The position numbers and the translations under genes were made by a program. The notes beneath the pieces were generated by a model. The model searched no databases. It had not been told where the DNA came from and saw only the letters and a list, made by a program, of their open reading frames with translations. Positions 18,625 to 26,937 of a DNA stretch of 64,000 nucleotides are shown piece by piece. Origin of the DNA: REEB95 sp963762425 (lineage in GTDB: Bacteria; Pseudomonadota; Alphaproteobacteria; ATCC43930; CGMCC-115725); NCBI GenBank assembly GCA_963762425.1, contig CAVXKY010000012.1, positions 59,640-123,639 on the forward strand. Reading direction: 5' to 3'. The stretch's first letter is position 1; each line of letters begins with the position of its first letter.

Positions 18625-20841
18625 ATGACCATCGACAGCGAAGACGCCGAAATCACCCGGCCCGGGATTGTTCGGGGCAAGCGCGCAGGCAAACGCGCGT
18701 CCGCGCCGCGATCGGTCGACGATCCTCTGCTGGGATCGCTCGCCATACTGAGCGGCCTGTTGGAACGGCCGATGTCGCCCGAGGCGTTGCGTTCCGGATT
18801 GCCGGCGATGGATGGGCGGATTTCGCCCGAGCTGGCGCTTCGCGCCGCCGCGCGCGCCGGAATATCCGCGGCGTGGCGCGAAGTGACGCTCGATGCGATC
18901 CCGCATGCCAATCTGCCCTGTATCCTGCTTTTGAACGACGGCGGCGCTTGCGTGCTGGCGGCGGTGGAGATGGGCGAAGCCGAGATCATCCTGCCGGGCA
19001 CGCGCGGCGAGCCGGTCCGGCTGCCTTTGCCCGAACTCGAATCCTTCTATATCGGCCGCTGCCTGATCGCCCGGGCGGAATACCACTTCGATGCCCGTAC
19101 CGAGGACATCGTGCCGCCGTCGCGCGAATCCTGGTTCTGGGGCACGCTGCGCCAATTCTGGCGGATTTACGCCCATGCCGTGGTGGCTTCGGTCGTCATC
19201 AACCTGTTCACCCTCGCCAGCCCGCTCTTCGTCATGAACGTCTATGACCGCGTCGTGCCCAACAACGCGGTCGAGACCATGTGGGTGCTGGCGAGCGGCG
19301 TGTTCGTGGTCTTCGTCTTCGATTTCATCCTGCGCACCGCGCGCAGCTATTTCGTCGATTCCGCCGGCAAGAACGCCGATGTCGTGCTGGCCAGCCGCAT
19401 CTTCGCCCATGTCCTGGGCATCCGCTTCGACGCGCGGCCGGGCTCGGTCGGCGCGCTCGCCGCCAATCTGCGCGAGTATGAGAATCTCCGCGAGTTGGTG
19501 ACCAGCGCGACGCTGGTGGCGCTCGCCGATCTTCCCTTCGCCGCGCTGTTCATCCTGGTCATCGCCTTGGTGGCGGGGCCGGAGGTGGCGCTGGTGCCGC
19601 TCTTGGCCGTGCCGGTGCTGTTGGGCGTGGGATTCCTGCTCCAGGTCTCGCTGCGCGAGATCATGACTCGCACCATGCGCGAGGGCTTCCAGAAGCACGC
19701 CATCCTGGTCGAATCGCTCGAAGGCCTCGACACCATCAAGATCGCCGGCGCCGAAGGCCGCGCCCAGCGGCTGTGGGAACGCTTTGTCGGCGCGACCTCG
19801 CGTACGGCGATGAAGGCGCGCTTCCTCTCCACCCTCGGCATCAACACCTCGTTTTTCGTGCAGAATTTGGTGAGCGTGCTGGTGGTGGTGGTCGGCGTGT
19901 TCAAGATCGCGTCCGGCGATCTCACCACCGGCGCGCTGATCGCGTCCTCGCTTTTGGCCGCGCGCGCGATGTCGCCGCTCTCCCAGGTCGCGTCGCTGCT
20001 GGTCAAAATCCATCAATCGACCATCTCGCTCGCCTCGCTCAACAAGGTGATGCACCTGCCGCTCGAACGGCCGGTGGGCAAGACCTTCCTGTCGCGTCCG
20101 GAGCTGCGCGGCGAAATCGAATTCCGCAACGTCGCCTTCGCCTATCCCGGCCATCCCCACGCGGCGTTGAACGGCGTGTCGTTCCGGATATCTCCGGGCG
20201 AGCGGGTCGGCATCATCGGCCGCATCGGCTCGGGCAAGAGCACGCTGGCGCGGCTCATTGCCGGCCTTTATCAGCCGACGTCGGGCGCGATCCTGCTCGA
20301 CGGCACCGATTTGAGGCAGATCGATCCGACCGATCTGCGGCGTAATCTGGGCTATGTGCCGCAGGACGCGTTCCTGTTCTTCGGTTCGGTCAAGGACAAC
20401 ATCGCGCTGTCGGCGCCCCATGCCGATCACCGCGCCATCCTCAAGGCGGCGACCATCGCCGGCGTCGACGATTTCGTGAAGCGCCATCCCGACGGTTTCG
20501 ACATGGCCGTCGGCGAGCATGGCCGGTTCCTCTCGGGGGGCCAGCGGGAAGCCGTGACCATCGCCCGCGCGCTGCTGTTCGATCCTCCGATCCTGGTCAT
20601 GGACGAGCCGACCGGCGCCATGGACAACTCGGCCGAAAACCGGCTGCGCGAGCGGCTCGAGCCGGTGCTCGAGCGCAAGACCCTGTTGCTCATCACCCAC
20701 CGCAGCTCGATGCTCGCGAGCGTCGACCGGCTGATCGTCGTCGACGGCGGCCGAATCGTCGCCGATGGGCCCAAGGACAAGGTGCTGGAGAAGCTCGCCG
20801 CCGGCAATCTGCGCGTCGCATCCACCGGGGGCCCGGCATGA
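18625..20841 (+). CDS. Type I secretion system permease/ATPase (LapB-like)
   Basis: An inner-membrane ABC exporter of 738 residues. Residues about 35-160 are a C39 peptidase-like domain that lacks the catalytic cysteine, so it docks substrate instead of cutting leader peptides. Six membrane spans follow (first near VVASVVINLFTLASPLFVMN). The nucleotide-binding domain has Walker A GRIGSGKST (532-540), signature LSGGQ (636-640), Walker B ILVMDEPT (656-663) and the H-loop ITHRSS. This subgroup exports large RTX adhesins. It overlaps the adaptor gene by ATGA at 20838-20841. The adhesin itself is not in the window. Confidence 0.92.
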   Translation: MTIDSEDAEITRPGIVRGKRAGKRASAPRSVDDPLLGSLAILSGLLERPMSPEALRSGLPAMDGRISPELALRAAARAGISAAWREVTLDAIPHANLPCILLLNDGGACVLAAVEMGEAEIILPGTRGEPVRLPLPELESFYIGRCLIARAEYHFDARTEDIVPPSRESWFWGTLRQFWRIYAHAVVASVVINLFTLASPLFVMNVYDRVVPNNAVETMWVLASGVFVVFVFDFILRTARSYFVDSAGKNADVVLASRIFAHVLGIRFDARPGSVGALAANLREYENLRELVTSATLVALADLPFAALFILVIALVAGPEVALVPLLAVPVLLGVGFLLQVSLREIMTRTMREGFQKHAILVESLEGLDTIKIAGAEGRAQRLWERFVGATSRTAMKARFLSTLGINTSFFVQNLVSVLVVVVGVFKIASGDLTTGALIASSLLAARAMSPLSQVASLLVKIHQSTISLASLNKVMHLPLERPVGKTFLSRPELRGEIEFRNVAFAYPGHPHAALNGVSFRISPGERVGIIGRIGSGKSTLARLIAGLYQPTSGAILLDGTDLRQIDPTDLRRNLGYVPQDAFLFFGSVKDNIALSAPHADHRAILKAATIAGVDDFVKRHPDGFDMAVGEHGRFLSGGQREAVTIARALLFDPPILVMDEPTGAMDNSAENRLRERLEPVLERKTLLLITHRSSMLASVDRLIVVDGGRIVADGPKDKVLEKLAAGNLRVASTGGPA

Positions 20842-22157
20842 GCCGCCCCGCCGTCAGCCTGGCGCCGGGTCATCGCGACGTCCTGAGCGGCGAAGTCAGT
20901 CGCTTCGCCTATCTGCTGACGGTGTGCGTCGTGGGATTCAGCGTGCTGTTCCTGATCTGGGCGAATTTCGCCACCCTGGACGAGGTCACGCGCGGCGAGG
21001 CGCGGGTGGTTCCCTCGCAGAAGGTGCAAGTGATCCAGAACCTCGAAGGCGGCATCTTGAGCGAGATGCTGGTGCACGAAGGCCAGGTGGTCCAGGCCAA
21101 CGACGTCATCCTGCGGATATCCAACACCAACGCCCAGGCGGCTTATCGCGACAGCCATACGCAAGCCCTCACGCTCAAGGCGATGATGGCGCGGCTCGAT
21201 GCCGAGGCCCAAGGCAAGGATCCGGTTTTCCCGGCCGACGTGCAGCAGGAAGCGCCGCAGATCGTCGCCGGCGAGCAAGCGCTCTACGAGAACCAGATCG
21301 CGCAATATAAAAGCGCGGTCGGCGTGCTCAACGATCAGTTGACCCAGCGCCAGCAGGAAATCGCCGAATTGAAGACGCGCGATGAAGCGCTGTCCCGCTC
21401 GCTCGGCCTGGCCAAGCAGCAACGCGATATCGTCGCGCCCCTGGTGCAATCGGGCGCGGCGGCCAAGCTCGATCTGGTCAAGGACGAGCAGATGGTGAGC
21501 GATCTCGAAGGCCAGCTCGCCGAGGTGCGGGTGAGCCTGCCGCGCGTCGAGGCGGCGCGCGACGAAGCGGCCCGGCGCATGCAGGAAAAGACCGCGGCTT
21601 TCCAGTCCGACGCCCGCGCCGAGCTCAACAAGCACAGCGCCGAATTGAACGCGCTCTCCGAGAAAACCGTCGCCGAGCGCGACCGCGTCGACCGCACCGA
21701 GGTGCGCTCGCCGGTGCGCGGCATCGTCAAGGAGATCAAGGTCAACACCATCGGCGCGGTGATCAGTCCCGGCCAAGACCTGGTCGAGATCGTGCCGCTG
21801 GAAGATACGCTTCTGGTCGAGGCCAAGGTCCGGCCCGCCGATATCGCTTTCCTCCGCCCGGGCCAGCAGGCCACGGTCAAGATCACCGCCTATGACTTTT
21901 CGATCTATGGCGGGCTCAAGGCCACGCTCGAGCAGATCAGCGCCGACAGCATCAAGGAAGACGGGCCGCGCGGCGAGACCTTCTTCCGTGTCACGCTCCG
22001 CACCGACAAGAATTATCTCGGCGATGCCGCGCATCCGCTGCCGATCATGCCCGGCATGACCGCTTCGGCCGAGATCCTGACCGGCCACAAGACGGTGCTG
22101 GCCTATCTGATGAAGCCCATACTCAAGGCCCGGGAACGCGCGCTGACCGAGCGTTAG
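20838..22157 (+). CDS. HlyD-family type I secretion periplasmic adaptor (LapC-like)
   Basis: A membrane-fusion protein of 439 residues that links the ABC exporter to TolC. There is one N-terminal span (FAYLLTVCVVGFSVLFLIWANF), then a split lipoyl domain beginning VIQNLEGGILSEMLVHEGQVV. A long coiled coil occupies about 150-290 (LNDQLTQRQQEIAELKTRDEAL), and the beta-barrel has the family signature VRSPVRGIVKEIKVNTIGAV. The C-terminal MPGMTASAEILTGHKTVLAYL is the hallmark ending. It is translationally coupled to the ABC gene. A repeat element lies directly after the stop. Confidence 0.93.
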   Translation: MSRPAVSLAPGHRDVLSGEVSRFAYLLTVCVVGFSVLFLIWANFATLDEVTRGEARVVPSQKVQVIQNLEGGILSEMLVHEGQVVQANDVILRISNTNAQAAYRDSHTQALTLKAMMARLDAEAQGKDPVFPADVQQEAPQIVAGEQALYENQIAQYKSAVGVLNDQLTQRQQEIAELKTRDEALSRSLGLAKQQRDIVAPLVQSGAAAKLDLVKDEQMVSDLEGQLAEVRVSLPRVEAARDEAARRMQEKTAAFQSDARAELNKHSAELNALSEKTVAERDRVDRTEVRSPVRGIVKEIKVNTIGAVISPGQDLVEIVPLEDTLLVEAKVRPADIAFLRPGQQATVKITAYDFSIYGGLKATLEQISADSIKEDGPRGETFFRVTLRTDKNYLGDAAHPLPIMPGMTASAEILTGHKTVLAYLMKPILKARERALTER

Positions 22158-22159
22158 GT

Positions 22160-22197
22160 ACGCAGCACAGGACGCGGAGCGGCCGTCGTGCGAAGCC
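22160..22197. repeat. Dispersed GTGCGAAG inverted repeat, copy 1
   Basis: It reads CGCAGCACAGGACGCGG...CGTCGTGCGAAGCC. On the minus strand it begins CTTCGCACGAC and ends TGTGCTGCG, the same two ends found in the copies at 44565-44617 and 47991-48050. It sits just after the adaptor stop codon, a position suited to transcript termination or mRNA end protection. Confidence 0.5.
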
Positions 22198-22212
22198 AAA
22201 TTGGACCCCGCG

Positions 22213-22228
22213 TTAACGATTCACTAAC
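22213..22228 (+). promoter_or_regulatory. CtrA-like box upstream of cpaA
   Basis: TTAA-CGATTCA-CTAAC matches the Caulobacter CtrA consensus TTAA-N7-TTAAC with one mismatch, 24 bp before the cpaA ATG. Pilus assembly genes are CtrA targets in Caulobacter. A single degenerate site is weak evidence. Confidence 0.3.
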
Positions 22229-22251
22229 CACGGGCGGCCGATGATCCGGGC

Positions 22252-22776
22252 ATGGCGCACCCCCTGGATCTCCTCCATCTCGGCATCGGCGGCGAAGCGG
22301 CGCTGGCGGTCTATATCTTCCCGCTGGTGCTGGCGGGGATCAGTGATTTCCGCACCCTGCGCATTCCCAATTATCTCACCGTCGCCTTGGCGGCGGCGTT
22401 TCCGCTCGCGGCGCTGGCCGCCGGCCAGCATGTGGATTGGCTTTCGCATATCGAGGCCGGGCTTCTCGTCTTCGCCGGCGGCGCGGTGCTGTTCGCTTTC
22501 GGCACCATGGGCGGCGGCGACGTCAAGTTGCTGGCGGCGACGGCGCTGTGGGCCGGGCTCGGCCAGGTGATGCCGCTTTTGGCGATGGTGGCGATCGTCG
22601 GCGGGGTCTTCGCGCTCGTCATGCTGGCGTTGCGCCATCCGTTGGCGCAGACCGCGATTTTGGCGAGTTTGCGCAGGATTCCCGACTTCGCGCAAAAGCG
22701 GATGCCGATCCCCTACGGCATTCCCATCGCGATCGCAGGATTGCTGATGGCGCCGATGCTGCCGGTTTTCGGCTGA
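22252..22776 (+). CDS. cpaA: Prepilin peptidase, CpaA-type (A24A)
   Basis: An inner-membrane aspartic protease that cleaves type IVb (Flp/Tad) prepilins. With 174 residues it has the compact form without the N-methylation domain. The two catalytic aspartates are D32 in AGISDFRTLRIPN and D90 in GTMGGGDVKLLAA. About six hydrophobic segments are present. No other Tad pilus genes (cpaBCEF, pilA) lie in the window, so it is an orphan here, as it often is in alphaproteobacteria. Confidence 0.88.
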   Translation: MAHPLDLLHLGIGGEAALAVYIFPLVLAGISDFRTLRIPNYLTVALAAAFPLAALAAGQHVDWLSHIEAGLLVFAGGAVLFAFGTMGGGDVKLLAATALWAGLGQVMPLLAMVAIVGGVFALVMLALRHPLAQTAILASLRRIPDFAQKRMPIPYGIPIAIAGLLMAPMLPVFG

Positions 22777-22785
22777 GAAATCTTC

Positions 22786-23130
22786 CTAGGTCTGGTTCTC
22801 GTCGGTGACGAGCAAGTGATGGGTCGGCGGGTAGAACAGCGTCAGCCCGCTTTCGAAGGTGCAATAGGCAAAGCCCGAAACGTCATGCCCCGAGGCGGTG
22901 ACATGCGCGTCCAGGATGCCCTGGGATGCGACAGGCTCGCTGGTCACCACGGAAATCTCCTGGCCGGAATGGTCGAGAATGACCACCTCGTTGCGCGCAT
23001 CGGGGATCAGGTCTTCGAGCGCCAGCGTCAAGACGGGCGCCTGCGCCGGACTATCCGCATGGGGCGCGGCTTCCTCGCCGAGCGGGATCGGTATGTCGCC
23101 GGCCGGATTGCCGGTAGGGCGGGGGCTCAT
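22786..23130 (-). CDS. Small protein of unknown function
   Basis: I do not recognise this 114-residue acidic protein. The first 30 residues are proline/alanine-rich and probably disordered. The rest looks like a compact beta-rich domain (NEVVILDHSGQEISVV, then HDVSGFAYCTFESGLTLFYP). There is no signal peptide or membrane segment. It converges with cpaA (9 bp apart) and lies between the secretion operon and the RHH-PAS gene. Codon use is like its neighbours and the ATG at 23130 is clean, so it is likely real. Confidence 0.55.
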   Translation of the reverse strand: MSPRPTGNPAGDIPIPLGEEAAPHADSPAQAPVLTLALEDLIPDARNEVVILDHSGQEISVVTSEPVASQGILDAHVTASGHDVSGFAYCTFESGLTLFYPPTHHLLVTDENQT

Positions 23131-23267
23131 CGCTTAGGCTCCAAGGGGGCTCCAGATTAATATCGCCATGCTCGCACGCCGATATTAACCATCCAAAAGG
23201 ATTTGTAGTTAAAACTATACACCGCCTTGTGATTATTTTCGGCCTCGGTTAAGGGGCGGCGGGACCC

Positions 23268-23885
23268 ATGACGGAAAGATCGGACACGGAACGGGCAAAG
23301 CCGCCGCCGGGGGCGGAATGGGAGCAGCGCATCCTGCAGCTTGCCGGGCGGCGTTATTCGCTTCGGCTTGAAGCCTGTTACTGGCAGGCGCTCGAGGCCA
23401 TATCCCGCCGCCGCCGCCAGCGCCTCAACCGCCTGGTCGCCGAGATGGCGCAGAGCCGCGCCCCGGGCGTCAATCTGGCCTCCGCCTTGCGCGTCTTGTG
23501 CGTCGAGGAACTCGGCCGCGCCGACCTCGCGCGCCAGCTCGCGGCCGAGCGCACCAGCGTGCTGGCGTTGGTGCAATCCGCGCCCGCGCCGGCGCTGCTG
23601 CTCGATGCCGGCCAGCGCATCATCGCCGTCAATCTCGCCTTCGCCCAATGGGTCGGCATGGATCGGGACCGCCTTCTGGGCGAGCCGGCGTTGCGCCATT
23701 TCCGTTTCCGCGCCGAGCCGCAATTCGCGGTGCTGTGGGCGGGGCTGGGACGCGAATGGACCGAACCGCATGCCGCGCGCATCGTCAATATCGAGCCGGG
23801 CCGCGTGCTGGCGTCCAATGTCAGGCTGGTCCCGGTCATCGCCGGCCGCGGGCGGCCGCTTTGCCTGGCCTGGGTTTTGAAATAA
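23268..23885 (+). CDS. Ribbon-helix-helix and PAS domain protein, probable regulator
   Basis: The protein has 205 residues. Residues about 28-85 match the RHH_4-type ribbon-helix-helix fold (RRYSLRLEACYWQALEAI, then LNRLVAEMAQ and NLASALRVLCVEEL), which normally binds DNA as a dimer. A PAS-like sensor follows at about 95-205 (SVLALVQSAPAPALLLDAG, then FAQWVGMDRDRLLGEP). No output kinase or cyclase domain follows. The upstream gap carries TTAACCAT (23185-23192). The gene lies between cpaA and the LapG-like protease, so it may control surface functions. The ligand and targets are unknown. Confidence 0.68.
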   Translation: MTERSDTERAKPPPGAEWEQRILQLAGRRYSLRLEACYWQALEAISRRRRQRLNRLVAEMAQSRAPGVNLASALRVLCVEELGRADLARQLAAERTSVLALVQSAPAPALLLDAGQRIIAVNLAFAQWVGMDRDRLLGEPALRHFRFRAEPQFAVLWAGLGREWTEPHAARIVNIEPGRVLASNVRLVPVIAGRGRPLCLAWVLK

Positions 23886-23987
23886 TTCGTTAACCATGCT
23901 TTCCGGCGGCGGCTTATCCCGGCCTTAGCCGAAGCTTAAATCTGTCCTCTTAGAGTTTCCCTCGTCGAATTCACGATGAGGTGAGAC

Positions 23988-24698
23988 GTGCCGCATTTCC
24001 GCTGGAAACCGGTGGCGTTGCTGATCGCCACGCTGCTGCTCGCGAGCCGGCCCGGACCCGTCCCGGCCGAGGAAATCGCGGCGCCGCCGCCGCTGTTCGG
24101 CAAGCACGAGATCCATTACTCCAACCTTGCCCAATTCACGCGCTGGACCGATCTGCTCGCGCGCTGGAATGCGGAGCGCGAGGACGCCGCCGAATCCTGC
24201 ATCGCGGCCAATTCCGCTACGACGCCCTGCGCGCCGCCGGAATGGATCGATCTGGTCGAGCGCCTGCGCGGCCTGCCGTTGCGCCGTCAGCTCGAGGCGG
24301 TCAACGATGCGATCAATGCGCATCCCTATGTCTCGGCCGCGCAGAACTGGGGCGATCCGGCGCATTGGGAGACGCCGTTCGAATTCATGCGCAAGAACGG
24401 CCAGTGCCAGGATTACGCCATCGCCAAGTTCCTGCTGTTACGCGAGCTCGGCGTGCCCAACGACCGCATGCGCTTGGTGGTGGTGCGCGATGTGCGCCGC
24501 CAGGTCGATCACGCCGTGCTGGTGGTGTCGGCCGATGGCCGGGAATTGCTGCTCGACAACCTGATCGACGGCGTCGTGCCGGCATCGGCGGCGGCCGATT
24601 ACCGGGCCTATTACTCGATCAATGAGACCGGCTGGTGGCTCTCTTTGCCCAATCCGCTCATGCCCGAAGGCCCGGTCGCCCAAGTCGCCAGCCGTTAA
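23988..24698 (+). CDS. Bacterial transglutaminase-like cysteine protease (LapG-like, BTLCP)
   Basis: A periplasmic protease of 236 residues. The signal peptide is KPVALLIATLLLASRPGPVPA. The catalytic triad is C140 (NGQCQDYAIAKF), H175 (VDHAVLVV) and D190 (ELLLDN). In Pseudomonas, LapG of this family cuts the N-terminal retention domain of the adhesin LapA and releases the biofilm, and is held back by LapD when c-di-GMP is high. The nearby LapB/LapC/TolC-type exporter supports that role here. The GTG start at 23988 follows GAGGTGAGA. LapD is not seen in the window. TTAACCAT lies upstream at 23890-23897. Confidence 0.85.
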   Translation: MPHFRWKPVALLIATLLLASRPGPVPAEEIAAPPPLFGKHEIHYSNLAQFTRWTDLLARWNAEREDAAESCIAANSATTPCAPPEWIDLVERLRGLPLRRQLEAVNDAINAHPYVSAAQNWGDPAHWETPFEFMRKNGQCQDYAIAKFLLLRELGVPNDRMRLVVVRDVRRQVDHAVLVVSADGRELLLDNLIDGVVPASAAADYRAYYSINETGWWLSLPNPLMPEGPVAQVASR

Positions 24699-24700
24699 TA

Positions 24701-24735
24701 AAGCCGTCAAAGCGGCTTACATTTCTTCTTTTCCG
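24701..24735 (+). terminator. Candidate terminator after the LapG-like gene
   Basis: The stem AAGCCG-TCAAAG-CGGCTT (24701-24718) is followed by a pyrimidine-rich tract with T runs (ATTTCTTCTTTTC), directly after the stop codon. It is a modest intrinsic terminator. Confidence 0.45.
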
Positions 24736-24944
24736 ATTGTTAGCAACGGACTACAGATCAGATTACAAAACTGTCACGGCGCGGCTTCCGGGCCGAATCA
24801 ACTTGCCTAATAAGGTCTGAATCTGTAGCCTGAAAATGGCAGATGGCTGCGGATTTTTAACCAAATCCACGGCGCCGGCCGGCGGTTAGACCGGTAGGCG
24901 GACGCGGCAAAAGCCGCGTATCATTTCCCGGGCTGGCCCATAAC

Positions 24945-26480
24945 ATGGAAAGCCGGTCCGTTTCGGGTGCGATGCTTCAAGAAGAAGGCAAAGCACCGCC
25001 GAACCAACCATTCGGTAGCGGGGGGCATTTGGCCGCTGGACTGCGCAGGTTGGGGGGACGGATGTTTCCCGAGCGTCAGCTGTTGCTGAAGAGCTCGCGC
25101 GGCGTTCGATCGCTCCGATTCCCGGGCTGGTTACAAGCGATGGTTGTCGTCGCCTGCTTTGCCACGCTTGCGAGCGCCGGTTTCCTCTCCGCGCAATATG
25201 TCGCGTTGCATCGCACGCTCGATCAGATCGCCGGCGTCGACAATTCCTCGCTCCTGTCCCTCAATTCCGATACGCCCGATGCCGCGCGCGCCATCGCCAA
25301 CGGCACGGCGATGGCCGATCTGAACCGTCATCTCGCGTCGCTCAACGATCAATACGCCGCGCTCGAGCAGCAGCACGACGCCGACCAGGACAAGATATCC
25401 GCGTTGGCGGCTCAGGTGGCATCGCTCAACGACGCCGTGGCCAAGGCGAATAGCGGCCAAGCGGTCAACGATTTGACCGCGACGCTGAACGCCACGCGCG
25501 TCGAGCTGCAACGCTCCGAGGCGCAACGCGCCGATCAGGCCAATCGCATGCGCCAGCTCGAAGCCGACGCGCAGACCGCGAAGCTGCGCAACGATCAGAT
25601 GAAGGCCCAGATGGCGGCCAAGGATCAACAGCTCCAGCAGGTGACGCTCGAGCGCGATCGTTTCCGCGCCATGCTCAACGACAAGTCGGGCAAGGTCGCG
25701 CCGGTCCTCATCCCGCCGCCCGGCAACGCGCCCAGCAATGTGCAAGGCTCGAACATGGTGCCGCCGGTCGACGACGAGCAGACGGACGCGCTGGTCGACA
25801 ATCCGGTGCCGCCGTCCGTGGTCGACAATCGCGTCTCCGCTCCGGCCGGCGGCGATAACGGCACAAGCCGCATGACGAGCCAATTGGAACTTCTGCTCGC
25901 TTCCACCGGTGTCGATGTCGAGCAGCTCTTGAACCGCATCGGCCCCGTCGTCACCCAGGCCTCGTCCCAAGGCGGTCCCTTCGTCGCCCTCAACAGCCCG
26001 ACCGGCATCGCGTTGCAGGATCAGCAGCGCCAAGCCCAGCTGGAAAAACTGCTCAAGACGTTGCCGCTCACCGCGCCGCTGGTGAACTACGGGATCGGCA
26101 GCGGCTTCGGTCCGCGCCGCGATCCGTTCAACGGCCGCGAGGCGTTCCACACCGGGCTCGATCTCGAAGCGCCCTATCGCACGCCGGTCTACAGCACCGC
26201 GCCCGGCACGGTGGCATTTACCGGCGTCAAGGAAGGCTATGGCCGCACCGTCGATATCAATCACGGCAACGGCATCGTGACCCGCTTCGCTCACCTCCAT
26301 CGCATTCTAGTGGCGCGTGGGCAGCATATTGGTGCACACTTCGAGATAGGCGAACTTGGGAGCACCGGGCGCAGCACGGGGCCGCACCTGCACTACGAAG
26401 TCATCGTCGACGGCAGGCCGCTGGATCCCGCGAAATTCTTGGAGGCGGGCAAAAATGTGGTTCAAACAAGATCACAGTAA
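24945..26480 (+). CDS. M23 family metallopeptidase, membrane-anchored
   Basis: A probable murein endopeptidase of 511 residues. A cytoplasmic N-terminus is followed by one span (WLQAMVVVACFATLASAGFL, about residues 63-85). A long periplasmic coiled coil covers about 120-240 (RHLASLNDQYAALEQQHD and similar). A proline-rich linker leads to a LytM/M23 domain with zinc ligands H402 and D406 (FHTGLD) and the HLH motif 481-483 (GPHLHYEV). All catalytic residues are present. Its 3-prime end overlaps the bactofilin start by 26 bp, the same pairing seen in cell-shape modules (bactofilin with LmdC or Csd1). Confidence 0.93.
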   Translation: MESRSVSGAMLQEEGKAPPNQPFGSGGHLAAGLRRLGGRMFPERQLLLKSSRGVRSLRFPGWLQAMVVVACFATLASAGFLSAQYVALHRTLDQIAGVDNSSLLSLNSDTPDAARAIANGTAMADLNRHLASLNDQYAALEQQHDADQDKISALAAQVASLNDAVAKANSGQAVNDLTATLNATRVELQRSEAQRADQANRMRQLEADAQTAKLRNDQMKAQMAAKDQQLQQVTLERDRFRAMLNDKSGKVAPVLIPPPGNAPSNVQGSNMVPPVDDEQTDALVDNPVPPSVVDNRVSAPAGGDNGTSRMTSQLELLLASTGVDVEQLLNRIGPVVTQASSQGGPFVALNSPTGIALQDQQRQAQLEKLLKTLPLTAPLVNYGIGSGFGPRRDPFNGREAFHTGLDLEAPYRTPVYSTAPGTVAFTGVKEGYGRTVDINHGNGIVTRFAHLHRILVARGQHIGAHFEIGELGSTGRSTGPHLHYEVIVDGRPLDPAKFLEAGKNVVQTRSQ

Positions 26481-26937
26481 GCATGGCGCTTCGAGCCATG
26501 GCGGCAACGGCAAAAGCCGCGGCGGCGTGCCCTCGATCCTCAGCGCAGGCTTCAAATCCGAAGGCGACATCGTCAGCGACGGCGAGGTTCACATCCTCGG
26601 CACGCATTCGGGCAATCTCGTCGTGCACAAGCTGACGCTCGGCGAAGGCGGCTCGATCACCGGCACGGTCGAGGCCGAGAGCGCGCTGATCAACGGCAAT
26701 CTCTCCGGCCGGTTGACCGCGGTGTCGGTCGCGCTAGGGCCGACCGCATCGGTCACCGCCGATATCGTCTATGTCTCGATGAAGATGGAACCCGGCGCGG
26801 TCTACGAAGGCTACAGCCGCCGTGTCGAGAGCATCGAGAGCTTTTCGGCCGACGGCATGAAGCTGTCGCCGCCGCAGCGCCAGCAGCTCGAGAAGATGCG
26901 CGGCAGCCATGAAGGCGTGGCCGGCAGCGCCGACTAG
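26455..26937 (+). CDS. Bactofilin (polymer-forming cytoskeletal protein)
   Basis: A cytoplasmic, membrane-associated filament protein of 160 residues. The central beta-helix consists of short hydrophobic repeats (ILSAGFKSEGDIVSDGEVHI, then LVVHKLTLGEGGSITGTVEA, then ALINGNLSGRLTA). A disordered head precedes it and a charged tail follows. ATG 26455 is chosen because GGAGG lies 10 bases upstream inside the M23 gene; longer frames read non-bactofilin sequence. Overlap with the peptidase implies translational coupling. Bactofilins scaffold local peptidoglycan synthesis or cleavage. Confidence 0.93.
   Translation: MWFKQDHSKHGASSHGGNGKSRGGVPSILSAGFKSEGDIVSDGEVHILGTHSGNLVVHKLTLGEGGSITGTVEAESALINGNLSGRLTAVSVALGPTASVTADIVYVSMKMEPGAVYEGYSRRVESIESFSADGMKLSPPQRQQLEKMRGSHEGVAGSAD

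Noticed and set aside
18523..20700. Very long antisense open frame opposite the ABC exporter, with similar ones at 37708-40221, 44510-46894, 50922-52820 and 61429-63414
   Set aside because: Each lies exactly opposite a strongly conserved gene, has low-complexity Arg/His/Gly-rich translation and no domain. High GC at codon third positions produces such stop-free antisense frames.
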